Shown here: one piece after another, positions 1 to 7,789 of the stretch
Layout of the letters: every line of letters starts with the position of its first letter
How positions within the stretch are numbered: position 1 is the first letter of the stretch
Source: Ruegeria profundi
GTDB lineage: Bacteria; Pseudomonadota; Alphaproteobacteria; Rhodobacterales; Rhodobacteraceae
Assembly: GCF_001507545.1 (NCBI RefSeq)
Contig: NZ_LQBP01000002.1
Span: 372,001-436,000 of the forward strand
DNA length: 64,000 bases
Reading direction: 5' to 3'
Made by a program: the position numbers and the translations under genes
Notes under the pieces: generated by a model
What the model was told of the DNA's origin: nothing
Database searches by the model: none
What the model saw: only the letters and a program-made list of their open reading frames with translations

Positions 1-601
1 TGGGATCAACGACATTCATCCAGTTCGGCGTGAACCCTGCATGTGTAAAACGCGGACTGAGGCCGGGTTGAATTTCGGCAATCGCCTCGCGGCTTTCCAG
101 CAAATCAAATTCAATTCCGTATTGGCGCCGCAATTCCCATGTGGGCAAGCTGGCGCGGTATTCTGGCTCGCCTTCATACAGTTGCATCTGACCGTCACGC
201 TGAAGCATCCCTTCTGCGTCGATATCGGTGATCAAGCGGGTCAGCGCCGAGGCGGAATGCGTCATCATGCTGGCTTGTGCGCCCAGAAGGGTCTGATACT
301 TCGCCGTATGGCTGGCTTGCCAGAATCGAAACAGCCATGGCGCGATCTTCAACGCATAGGCAGGCGGGATGGAAAGCGGCCCCAGCGGATCAACCAACCA
401 TTTCGGAGCCTTTCGCATAATGCGGGGGGTCGCCAATGGCTCAATCTCGGGAAACGCAAACGCACCGGCATTTCCCGCCGACGCCTGAGCTGCAACGCCA
501 TCCCGATCCAGAACCAGAACTGAGTGTCCCCGACGTTGCAATTCCAGCGCCGTTGTGATGCCAATCACGCCAGCACCGATCACAACGACCTGTTGTGTCA
601 T
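1..601 (-). CDS. FAD-dependent D-amino-acid dehydrogenase, probably D-hydroxyproline dehydrogenase (partial)
   Basis: About 200 N-terminal residues are visible; the gene runs off the left edge, so the C-terminal half is missing. The N-terminus has the FAD/NAD dinucleotide fold VVVIGAGVIG followed by a helix and the acidic strand end VLVLDRD, as in the DadA/DAO family. The start at 601 overlaps the stop of the upstream epimerase gene (ATGA), so the two are translationally coupled. Next to a 4-hydroxyproline epimerase and a DHDPS-family deaminase, the likely reaction is oxidation of cis-4-hydroxy-D-proline to pyrroline-4-hydroxy-2-carboxylate, passing electrons to the respiratory chain. The family assignment is clear. 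The substrate is inferred from neighbours; another D-amino acid cannot be excluded. Confidence 0.85.
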   Translation of the reverse strand, partial: MTQQVVVIGAGVIGITTALELQRRGHSVLVLDRDGVAAQASAGNAGAFAFPEIEPLATPRIMRKAPKWLVDPLGPLSIPPAYALKIAPWLFRFWQASHTAKYQTLLGAQASMMTHSASALTRLITDIDAEGMLQRDGQMQLYEGEPEYRASLPTWELRRQYGIEFDLLESREAIAEIQPGLSPRFTHAGFTPNWMNVVDP

Positions 602-1530
602 AGCTCGATGCCCGCCCTGAAAGGATCGTTTTCATCAAAAACCAGTGTCGCTTCGGACATGATATGGGCTTGTCCGGTGATTGAAGGGATGACACCTTGG
701 TTCGGACCGGGCTGGTAAGACAGGCGATAGGTACTGCCGATGACACTTTGCTGAGTTATTTCCTCGCCGGGTTCCAAAGCTCCATCTGCGGCGAGACACG
801 CCAGACGCGCCGAACTGCCAGTACCACAAGGTGACCGGTCGTAGTTGTTATCCGGGCACAGCACGAAATTACGGCTGTGGAATTCAGGATTTGGCGAGGC
901 ATCTTGAAAGATCACGTGGTCGATTGGTTCACCTTGCTCTCCCCCTATGCCGCAGGTGATCGCGGCTTCACGGATCGCAACCGTCATCTCGGTCAGTTGC
1001 CGGATATTGGCGGTTTCGACCGGTATCGGGCTTGGGTCGACGATGAAGAACCAGTTCCCACCATAGGCCACATCGCCCGTCACCGCGCCATAGCCCGGTA
1101 CGTCCAATGTCACGTCACGATGAACCCGGCGGCTTTCGATATTCGTGACCGTAACGGTATGCGCATCGTGCAACTCAACCGTCACAACGCCCGCAGGTGT
1201 TTCGATCTTATGGTGGCCAGCGGAAATTCTGCCTTGATACGCCAGTGTAACAGTCAGTCCAATGGTGCCGTGTCCGCACATTCCCAGCACGGCATCCACG
1301 TCGAAAAAGATCACCCCCGTCACACAGGTGGGATCTACCGGCTCAACCAGCAGCGCACCAACCATTGCTGGCTGCCCACGAGGCTCCAGCATAACCGACC
1401 GATAAAACCCCTTGTGTTCTGTGGCTAATTTCCTTGCACGATCCGCCAACGGACCTTTGCCCAGATCAGGGGCACCACTCAGGATGACCCGTGTCGGCTC
1501 ACCCCCGGTATGACTGTCGATCACATGCAT
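598..1530 (-). CDS. 4-hydroxyproline 2-epimerase (proline racemase family)
   Basis: 310 residues, the normal family length. Both catalytic cysteines are present: Cys85 in MCGHGTIG and Cys235 in SPCGTGSSARL. That fits a racemase/epimerase and argues against trans-3-hydroxyproline dehydratases, in which the first Cys is replaced. The start MHVIDSHTGGEPTR at 1530 is chosen because family members begin this way; a longer frame upstream only reads through the end of the preceding gene. It overlaps that gene by 10 bases and the following one by 4, so deaminase, epimerase and dehydrogenase form one operon. The expected reaction is trans-4-hydroxy-L-proline to cis-4-hydroxy-D-proline in the cytoplasm. 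Confidence 0.88.
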   Translation of the reverse strand: MHVIDSHTGGEPTRVILSGAPDLGKGPLADRARKLATEHKGFYRSVMLEPRGQPAMVGALLVEPVDPTCVTGVIFFDVDAVLGMCGHGTIGLTVTLAYQGRISAGHHKIETPAGVVTVELHDAHTVTVTNIESRRVHRDVTLDVPGYGAVTGDVAYGGNWFFIVDPSPIPVETANIRQLTEMTVAIREAAITCGIGGEQGEPIDHVIFQDASPNPEFHSRNFVLCPDNNYDRSPCGTGSSARLACLAADGALEPGEEITQQSVIGSTYRLSYQPGPNQGVIPSITGQAHIMSEATLVFDENDPFRAGIEL

Positions 1531-2480
1531 TCCGCGATCACTCCGCCCTGTTTGGACCAGTTGGCGAACCACGTGCGGAACAGGTCGTACTGCTGCTCGC
1601 AATAGTTTCGTTGCGCATCGGTTAATTCATCCGTTTCATTGAAGTGCAGCCGGTATTCCTGCTCTCCGTTCAGCACCAGTAGATGCTTGTAGTACAACAC
1701 CAGATCCGGGCCTTCATCAAAGCTTGACAGCACATGGATCGCCTCGGTCAGCTCCTGTGCGCGCTGGCGGGCCTCGGGATCACCTTGTGCCGCCTTCCTG
1801 GATAAAGCGGCCAGCAGCAAAGCCTCACGCGGAAGGGCCGTACCGATGCCGGTGATTGACCCTGTCGCACCGCAATTGACGATGCCGTGGTAAACCTCGG
1901 TATCCACACCGACCATCAGGGTTACATCAGCGTCTTGGCTGGTGATGGTCTCAGCCGCATAGCGCAGATCGTCCCTGCCCCCGAATTCCTTGAAACCGAT
2001 CAGATTGGAGTGTTCGGCCCGCAAAGCAAAGAACAGATCAGCGCGCGTAGCGAAACCGTAGTACGGGCTGTTATAGATAATCGCAGGAACATCTGGGGCG
2101 GCAGAGAGGATCGCCTTGAAATGGTTCTTTTGCGCGACTTCAGAGCGGCCCCGCGACAAAACCCGCGGAATAACCATCAGCCCAACAGCACCTACCGCCT
2201 GCGCATGCGCCGCATGGGCCACAGCGGATTTTGTGTTGATGGCCCCTGTCCCGACCACGACGGGTAGCCCGGCTTCGACCAGACGCGCGACCCCCTCCAT
2301 TCGCTGATCGTCGGTCAACAAAGGCCAATCACCCATTGAGCCGCAATAGACCACTGCCGACATGCCCGCGTCGATCATCTGTTTTCCCTTGCTGACCAAC
2401 GCATCGAAATCTGGTGTCCGGTCATCCTTGCAAGGGGTCATCAACGCAGGCATGGTGCCGGTGAATATATTGGTCGACAT
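1521..2480 (-). CDS. DHDPS/NAL-family lyase, probable pyrroline-4-hydroxy-2-carboxylate deaminase
   Basis: 319 residues with the class I aldolase TIM-barrel pattern of the DapA/NanA family. The Schiff-base lysine is Lys164 in IGFKEFGG, and the tyrosine motif is YNSPYYG at about 136-142. A good ribosome site (GGAGG) lies about 11 bases upstream of the ATG. In hydroxyproline-degrading operons this family deaminates pyrroline-4-hydroxy-2-carboxylate to 2-oxoglutarate semialdehyde. The coupled epimerase and D-amino-acid dehydrogenase genes support that role over lysine synthesis. The final semialdehyde dehydrogenase is not in this window and may lie beyond the left edge. Confidence 0.83.
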   Translation of the reverse strand: MSTNIFTGTMPALMTPCKDDRTPDFDALVSKGKQMIDAGMSAVVYCGSMGDWPLLTDDQRMEGVARLVEAGLPVVVGTGAINTKSAVAHAAHAQAVGAVGLMVIPRVLSRGRSEVAQKNHFKAILSAAPDVPAIIYNSPYYGFATRADLFFALRAEHSNLIGFKEFGGRDDLRYAAETITSQDADVTLMVGVDTEVYHGIVNCGATGSITGIGTALPREALLLAALSRKAAQGDPEARQRAQELTEAIHVLSSFDEGPDLVLYYKHLLVLNGEQEYRLHFNETDELTDAQRNYCEQQYDLFRTWFANWSKQGGVIAECM

Positions 2481-2636
2481 CAGAACTTTCCCTCCAAAAA
2501 GTAGCGCGGGTGTGGGCGGAAAGATCCCGTCTGACCCACTGTGCCGGATGTTGGATAGAAAATTCCCAAAGGTCTATGCCCAAAAACGCGCCAACCCGTT
2601 AGATCGACGCGCAAGTTCTGGTTCATTGTCCTTGAG

Positions 2637-3695
2637 TTACCGGAACCGCAGACCGCTTTCAGGATCAAACAGCATCACGCGATCTGGGCGAAGCTGCACC
2701 CCGATCCGGTCCCCTTGTCGGCTGCGCTGATCGTCGCGCTCTTCAATGACCAGCTTGTCGCCGTTTGGCGCCAGAAGGTAGGAATAGCTTACCCCACCAA
2801 GCGCCTCGGTCAGGTCGACTGTGCAAGCCTCACCCGTGCGATCAATTTCGATGTGTTCTGGACGGATACCCAAGGTTACTTTCGTCATGCCTGCAGGCAC
2901 ATTGGCCGATACCGCCAGCGGCTCCCCAAGCGCCGGGTGCGAGACCTTGCCGTCGGCATAATCACACTCAAGAAAGTTCATCGCCGGAGAGCCAATGAAA
3001 CCGGCCACAAACCGGTTGTCAGGATCGCGATACAAGTCCATCGGCGCGCCGACCTGTTCGATCCGACCATCGCGCAGGACTACGATCTTATCGGCCATGG
3101 TCATCGCCTCGACCTGATCATGGGTCACATAGATCATCGTCGCGCCGATCTCATTGTGCAAACGGGCGATTTCCACCCGCATTTCAACCCGCAGTTCGGC
3201 ATCGAGATTTGAGAGGGGTTCGTCGAACAGAAACACCTCGGGTCCGCGGACAATAGCGCGCCCAATGGCGACACGCTGGCGCTGACCCCCGGAAAGGGCC
3301 TTGGGCTTGCGCTTGAGGTACGGCTCCAGTTTCAGGATGTTCGAGGCTTGCTGAACCTTCTCGTTGATCTCGGACTTGGCGACGCCGTTCATGCGCAGAC
3401 CAAAGCCCATATTCTCGGCTACTGTCATATGCGGATACAAGGCGTAGGTCTGGAAGACCATCGCAACCCCGCGTTTCGCGGGGTCCAAATGGGTTACTTC
3501 GCGTGCGCCGATGTGAATCTGCCCTTCGGTGGTCTCTTCCAGTCCCGCGATCATACGCAGCAAGGTGGATTTGCCGCAGCCGGATGGCCCAACGAAAACA
3601 CAAAATTCGCCATCCTCGATTTCCAGATCAATGCCGTGGATGACCTGCGTCTCTCCATACCGCTTGATCGCCTGGTTCAAAGTCACACCGGTCAT
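2637..3695 (-). CDS. Sugar ABC transporter ATP-binding protein (UgpC/MalK type)
   Basis: 352 residues. Walker A GPSGCGKST, Q-loop VFQTYALYPHM, signature LSGGQRQRV and Walker B VFLFDEPLSNLD are all intact, followed by a C-terminal regulatory (TOBE) domain with LGIRPEHIEI, typical of MalK/UgpC proteins. The start MTGVTLNQAIKRYG at 3695 overlaps the stop of the IclR gene (ATGA); a longer open frame upstream is out-of-frame regulator sequence. It most likely energises the solute-binding protein and permeases encoded divergently from 4638, which have no ATPase of their own. The regulator and ATPase would thus be transcribed away from the rest of the transporter. Confidence 0.93.
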   Translation of the reverse strand: MTGVTLNQAIKRYGETQVIHGIDLEIEDGEFCVFVGPSGCGKSTLLRMIAGLEETTEGQIHIGAREVTHLDPAKRGVAMVFQTYALYPHMTVAENMGFGLRMNGVAKSEINEKVQQASNILKLEPYLKRKPKALSGGQRQRVAIGRAIVRGPEVFLFDEPLSNLDAELRVEMRVEIARLHNEIGATMIYVTHDQVEAMTMADKIVVLRDGRIEQVGAPMDLYRDPDNRFVAGFIGSPAMNFLECDYADGKVSHPALGEPLAVSANVPAGMTKVTLGIRPEHIEIDRTGEACTVDLTEALGGVSYSYLLAPNGDKLVIEERDDQRSRQGDRIGVQLRPDRVMLFDPESGLRFR

Positions 3696-4522
3696 GTCGC
3701 TTGCATCCTGTTTGTATTGGCGTTCGGCCGGGTTTCGGGGAACCGCCAAGCCTGTGCTTCGGCTCCGATCTGTTCGGCCACATGGCGAACACGCGGAACC
3801 CAGGTTTCCAGTTGCTTGAAATCCATTCGTTCGGTCGAACCTGTTACCGAAATCGCGCCCAGCATCCGCCCGCCCGATGTCAAAATAGGGCACGCGATGC
3901 AAATGATGCCGGGCTCATGCTCCTCATCGTCGATCGCGTATCCGCGGCTGCGGATCAGATCGAGATCGGCACGCAGCGCCGCCTCGGAGGTCAGCGTTTT
4001 TTGGGTAAACCGATGATAGCTTTGCTGCGACACCGCGCGGGCCAGCGCCGCCTCTTCCAAATACGCCAGCATCGCTTTGCCCACACCGGTACAGTAGGCC
4101 GGACCAACCTTGCCAGCCTGCGAATACATCTCGACTGGTTGTGCGGCATTGCGCTTGTCGACATATAGAACCTGGCTGGAATCAAGCTGCGCCAGATGCA
4201 CCGTTTCCCCGGTCTCTCGGCTAAGAGCATCCAGAAACGGCCGCGCAATAGGTGCCAGCGAGTTTTGTGTCCAAGCCGCATGCGCCAGACGGACCAATCG
4301 CAATCCCGGTGTATAGGTCTGGCGATCCGGGTCGTATGACAGCATTCCCTGATTGGTCAGAGTTTGCAGAAACCTGTACAAAGTTGCCTTGGGAAAATCA
4401 CTGCTTTCCAACAGCTCAGCGAACCGCACGGGGCGCGCAAAGGCTGCCACTTGCTCCAGCACATCACATGCTTTTCCTATCGTTCCGTCACCAGCCACGG
4501 GTGCCTGTTCTCCTCCCATCAA
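3692..4522 (-). CDS. IclR-family transcriptional regulator
   Basis: 276 residues. The N-terminal winged helix (about 15-75, with FPKATLYRFLQTL as recognition region) is followed by the IclR effector domain (about 85-260), including the EPGIICIACPI region. It is divergent from the galactoside operon starting at 4638 and co-transcribed with the sugar ATPase, so it is the natural candidate regulator of that operon. An IclR-like inverted repeat lies in the 115-base divergent gap. The effector could be a galactose-pathway intermediate such as 2-keto-3-deoxygalactonate; that is inference only. Confidence 0.92.
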   Translation of the reverse strand: MMGGEQAPVAGDGTIGKACDVLEQVAAFARPVRFAELLESSDFPKATLYRFLQTLTNQGMLSYDPDRQTYTPGLRLVRLAHAAWTQNSLAPIARPFLDALSRETGETVHLAQLDSSQVLYVDKRNAAQPVEMYSQAGKVGPAYCTGVGKAMLAYLEEAALARAVSQQSYHRFTQKTLTSEAALRADLDLIRSRGYAIDDEEHEPGIICIACPILTSGGRMLGAISVTGSTERMDFKQLETWVPRVRHVAEQIGAEAQAWRFPETRPNANTNRMQAT

Positions 4523-4546
4523 CTCATCGCGTTCGTCACGAAGGTC

Positions 4547-4576
4547 TTGACAAGACTAACCGAGTTGATGTGTAGT
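4547..4576 (+). promoter_or_regulatory. Candidate promoter of the galactoside operon
   Basis: A perfect TTGACA -35 hexamer at 4547-4552 is followed after 18 bases by TGTAGT (4 of 6 matches to TATAAT). It points towards the solute-binding protein gene. The spacing is plausible but the -10 is weak, so the call is tentative. Confidence 0.35.
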
Positions 4577-4595
4577 TTTCAATATATAAAACACA

Positions 4596-4612
4596 GTTTC
4601 ATTATTTGGAAC
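4596..4612. promoter_or_regulatory. Candidate IclR operator (GTTTCA-N5-TGGAAC)
   Basis: Inverted repeat with half-sites GTTTCA and TGGAAC (5 of 6 complementary) in the gap between the divergent IclR gene and the galactoside operon. It sits between the candidate promoter and the ribosome site (GGGAGGA) of the solute-binding protein gene, where a bound repressor would block transcription. Confidence 0.42.
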
Positions 4613-4637
4613 ACGATGGAATCTAAGGGAGGACACC

Positions 4638-5897
4638 ATGCATTCCATGTTCAAGCGCACAGCGGCCGCGCTGGCGGCCAGTGTGGCACTGGCTGCACCT
4701 GTTGCAGCCGAACTGACCGGCGAGCTGCGAATCTTCCTCGACACATCGAACCCGGCGCCGCGCGCGACGATGGAAGCGATGATCGAGCGGTTCGCAGAAC
4801 AACATCCAGGGCTGGAGATCGAAACCACGGTCATCGACCGCGAAGCGTACAAGACGCAAATTCGAAACTTCCTGACCGCAGACACACCGGACGTTGCCAC
4901 ATGGTATGCGGCCAACCGCATGAAGCCCTATGTCGAGGCTGGCCTGTTCGAGGACGTGTCTGACCTGTGGGCCGAGCCTGAAATCGCCGACAACCTGGCC
5001 TCCACCAAGGGCGCACTGACGATCGACGGCAAGCAGTGGGGCGTGCCCTATACGTATTACCAGTGGGGTGTTTATTACCGCAAAGACATCTTTGACGAAC
5101 TGGGTCTGACCGAACCTACGACCTGGGACGAGGAACTGGCAAACTGCCAGAAAATCGTGGAGTCAGGCCGCGCTTGTTATACCATTGGCACCAAGTTCCT
5201 GTGGACCGCCGGTGGCTGGTTTGACTACCTCAACATGCGCACCAACGGATTCGAGTTCCACAACCAACTCGCAAACGGTGAGGTCAGCTGGGAAGATGAA
5301 CGGGTCAAACAGACCTTCGCCAATTGGAAACAATTGATCGACATGGGCGCATTCATCGACAACCACCAGACCTATAGCTGGCAGGAAGCCCTGCCGTTCA
5401 TGGTCAACGGCGATGCCGCCGCGTACCTGATGGGTAACTTCGCTGTCGCCCCCCTGCGCGAGGCTGGTTTGACCGACGATCAACTGGACTTCTACCAGTT
5501 TGTTTCGATCAACCCTGATGTTGAGCTGGCCGAAGACGCGCCGACCGATACGTTCCACATCCCGGCCAACGCGTCGAACAAAGACGCCGCGCGCGAGTTC
5601 CTGCGTTTCGTAGTCTCGGCCGACGAACAGACCGAGATCAACAATGGCGCGAACCTTGGCCAACTGCCCGTGAACGCCCAGTCAGCGGTTGATGATGACA
5701 AATTCCTGCAACAGGGATTTGCGATGTTGTCGTCCAACAGCCCCGGCGGGGTCGCCCAGTTCTGGGATCGCGACGCACCCGCAGAAATGGCCAAAGTGTC
5801 GATGGAAGGCTTCCAGGAGTTCATGGTCAAGCCTGACAACCTGGACCGTATTCTGGCAAAACTGGAACGCGCCCGCGAACGCATCTACGAAAACTGA
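4638..5897 (+). CDS. Sugar ABC transporter solute-binding protein (family 1)
   Basis: 419 residues. A Sec signal peptide covers about residues 1-25 (basic start, alanine-rich core, cleavage near VAA-E). The mature part has the extracellular solute-binding family 1 layout, with LRIFLDTSNPAPR at its start and aromatic residues such as GVPYTYYQWGVYYRK lining the likely sugar site. The ribosome site is GGGAGGA. It leads the operon that encodes alpha- and beta-galactosidases, so the cargo is probably a galactose-containing oligosaccharide or galactoside. Two strong hairpins follow the stop before the first permease gene. Confidence 0.92.
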   Translation: MHSMFKRTAAALAASVALAAPVAAELTGELRIFLDTSNPAPRATMEAMIERFAEQHPGLEIETTVIDREAYKTQIRNFLTADTPDVATWYAANRMKPYVEAGLFEDVSDLWAEPEIADNLASTKGALTIDGKQWGVPYTYYQWGVYYRKDIFDELGLTEPTTWDEELANCQKIVESGRACYTIGTKFLWTAGGWFDYLNMRTNGFEFHNQLANGEVSWEDERVKQTFANWKQLIDMGAFIDNHQTYSWQEALPFMVNGDAAAYLMGNFAVAPLREAGLTDDQLDFYQFVSINPDVELAEDAPTDTFHIPANASNKDAAREFLRFVVSADEQTEINNGANLGQLPVNAQSAVDDDKFLQQGFAMLSSNSPGGVAQFWDRDAPAEMAKVSMEGFQEFMVKPDNLDRILAKLERARERIYEN

Positions 5898-5903
5898 TCT
5901 GGT

Positions 5904-5965
5904 CAGGCCGGGGAAAAGCCCGGCCTGCACCTTGTCAAGCGTAAGGCGGGTGCAGCCCGCCTTAC
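5904..5965 (+). terminator. Two tandem intercistronic hairpins
   Basis: Hairpin one: CAGGCCGGG at 5904-5912 pairs perfectly with CCCGGCCTG at 5919-5927 across a 6-base loop. Hairpin two: GTAAGGCGGG at 5941-5950 pairs perfectly with CCCGCCTTAC at 5956-5965. Neither has a strong U run. They lie between the binding-protein and permease genes, where such structures commonly stabilise the upstream message or partly attenuate read-through so that the binding protein is made in excess. Confidence 0.7.
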
Positions 5966-5993
5966 TCCTTATACCAAATCCCCGAGTATCCGC

Positions 5994-6917
5994 ATGTCTG
6001 TCGTCGACGTCTCAGATCAGGAAAGCTGGTTCCACAAAAACCAACAGCGCATCGCACCGTGGCTGTTTCTGGCCCCCGGTCTGCTGTTCTTCATGGTCTA
6101 TGTGATCATTCCGGTGTTCCAGTCTTTTAACCTGTCTCTCTACGAATGGGATGGGCTTGGCGCGGCCGAATATGTCGGGTTTCGAAACTACGAAGACCTC
6201 TACTGGGAATGGGTTGACCGGGATGCCTTTTACACCTCTCTAAAGAACAACCTGATTTGGTTGCTTTTGTATCTGGCGGCTATTCCGGCGGGTCTTTTCA
6301 TTGCCCTCTTCCTCAATCAGACGGTCTGGGGTATTCGGCTGTATAAATCTCTGTTTTTCTTTCCATTCGTTATTTCCCAAGTCGTCGTGGGCCTTGTCTT
6401 TACCTGGTTTTATGATCCGACCTTTGGCCTGCTGAATGAATTTCTTAGCCTTTTCGGCCTCGGTCCGCTGAACGTGCTGGGCGATGAACGGTTCGTGACC
6501 TACGGCATTATCTTTGCCGGTCTGTGGCCGCAGACAGCCTATTGCATGATCCTTTACCTCACCGGCTTGAACGCCGTCGACCCCGAACAGATTGAGGCCG
6601 GACGTCTGGATGGCGCAAAGGGGTTTCGAATGCTGTGGCATATCATCTTGCCCCAACTGCGCCCCGCAACCTTCATCGCATTTGTCGTCACCATCATCGG
6701 TGCGCTGCGTTCTTTTGACCTGATTTCTATCATGACCCAAGGCGGCCCGTTCGGGTCATCCCGCGTGCTGGCCTATTACATGTTTGAGGTCGCCTTGTCT
6801 GAATACGGTTTCCGCATGGGCTATGGCGCGGCCATCGCCGTGGTGCTGTTCCTGATCATGCTCTGCTTCATCGCCTATTTCCTGTGGTCGATGTACCGCG
6901 AAGAAAGGGGGCACTGA
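5994..6917 (+). CDS. Sugar ABC transporter permease (MalF/UgpA type)
   Basis: 307 residues with about six hydrophobic helices. The EAA motif region reads EQIEAGRLDGAKGFRMLWHIILP at about 198-220, which contacts the ATPase. The N-terminus is cytoplasmic and charged (QESWFHKNQQR). It ends one base before the second permease start, so the two are coupled. Together with the binding protein and the ATPase encoded at 2637-3695 it should form a complete importer. Confidence 0.92.
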   Translation: MSVVDVSDQESWFHKNQQRIAPWLFLAPGLLFFMVYVIIPVFQSFNLSLYEWDGLGAAEYVGFRNYEDLYWEWVDRDAFYTSLKNNLIWLLLYLAAIPAGLFIALFLNQTVWGIRLYKSLFFFPFVISQVVVGLVFTWFYDPTFGLLNEFLSLFGLGPLNVLGDERFVTYGIIFAGLWPQTAYCMILYLTGLNAVDPEQIEAGRLDGAKGFRMLWHIILPQLRPATFIAFVVTIIGALRSFDLISIMTQGGPFGSSRVLAYYMFEVALSEYGFRMGYGAAIAVVLFLIMLCFIAYFLWSMYREERGH

Positions 6918-6918
6918 G

Positions 6919-7767
6919 ATGTTTCCCAAACCCATCGAAAAACAACCCCGTGCGGCACAGATCACGTATCAGGCGATGCTGCCTCTGGCGCTGCTGCTGT
7001 GGTTGGGTCCGCTATTGGCGGTTGCGCTGTTCTCGGTCAAACCGGCCGCTGACTTCACCAATGCCAACTACTGGGGGATGCCATCCAGCTTTGAGGGCGC
7101 GTTCAACTACGGTCAGGTGTTCTTCAACTCGGACATGCCGCGCTACCTTCTGAACTCGTTCATGATCACAATCCCAACAGTGATCGGCGCTGTTGCACTC
7201 AGCTGCATGACTGGCTTTGCGCTGGGTATCTACAAGTTCAAATCGAACCTCTGGATCTTCTTCATGTTCGTCGCGGGCAATTTTGTCCCGTTCCAAATCC
7301 TGATGGTTCCCGTCCGCGACCTGACCTTGCAACTGGGGCTTTACAACACCAAGACCGGTTTGGTTCTGTTTCACATCGCCTTCCAAACCGGTTTCTGTAC
7401 GCTGTTCATGCGCAACTTTATCCGCGCCCTTCCGTTTGAGTTGATCGAGGCCGCGCGGGTCGAAGGCATCAGCGAATGGCGCATCTTCTGGTACGTGGTT
7501 CTGCCGCTGATGAAACCCGCCATCGCGGCGCTGAGCGTGCTGATCTTCACATTTATCTGGAACGACTATTTTTGGGCTGTCGTACTGACCCAAGGGGCAG
7601 AAAGCCAACCTGTCACTGCGGGCATCACCAGCTTCAACGCCCAGTTCCGCGCCGCCTATCAGTTGATGAGCGCCGGTTCCATCGTCGCGGCCTTGCCGCC
7701 GGTGGCCATGTTCTTCCTGATGCAAAAACACTTTATCGCCGGCCTAACACTTGGAGCGGTGAAATGA
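6919..7767 (+). CDS. Sugar ABC transporter permease (MalG/UgpE type)
   Basis: 282 residues, six predicted helices, and an EAA motif at ELIEAARVEGISEWRIFW (about 174-191). It follows the first permease directly and is typical of the shorter MalG-like partner. It ends 22 bases before the alpha-galactosidase gene, in the same operon. Confidence 0.92.
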   Translation: MFPKPIEKQPRAAQITYQAMLPLALLLWLGPLLAVALFSVKPAADFTNANYWGMPSSFEGAFNYGQVFFNSDMPRYLLNSFMITIPTVIGAVALSCMTGFALGIYKFKSNLWIFFMFVAGNFVPFQILMVPVRDLTLQLGLYNTKTGLVLFHIAFQTGFCTLFMRNFIRALPFELIEAARVEGISEWRIFWYVVLPLMKPAIAALSVLIFTFIWNDYFWAVVLTQGAESQPVTAGITSFNAQFRAAYQLMSAGSIVAALPPVAMFFLMQKHFIAGLTLGAVK

Positions 7768-7789
7768 CGTCAAGCCTAGGGTTTGCAAC

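Noticed and set aside
1521..2480. DapA (lysine biosynthesis dihydrodipicolinate synthase)
   Set aside because: The family fits, but the coupling to a 4-hydroxyproline epimerase and D-amino-acid dehydrogenase points to hydroxyproline catabolism.
2481..2636. Promoter or operator between the ATPase and hydroxyproline genes
   Set aside because: No convincing -35/-10 pair or strong palindrome was seen, only a short TTGG/CCAA symmetry.
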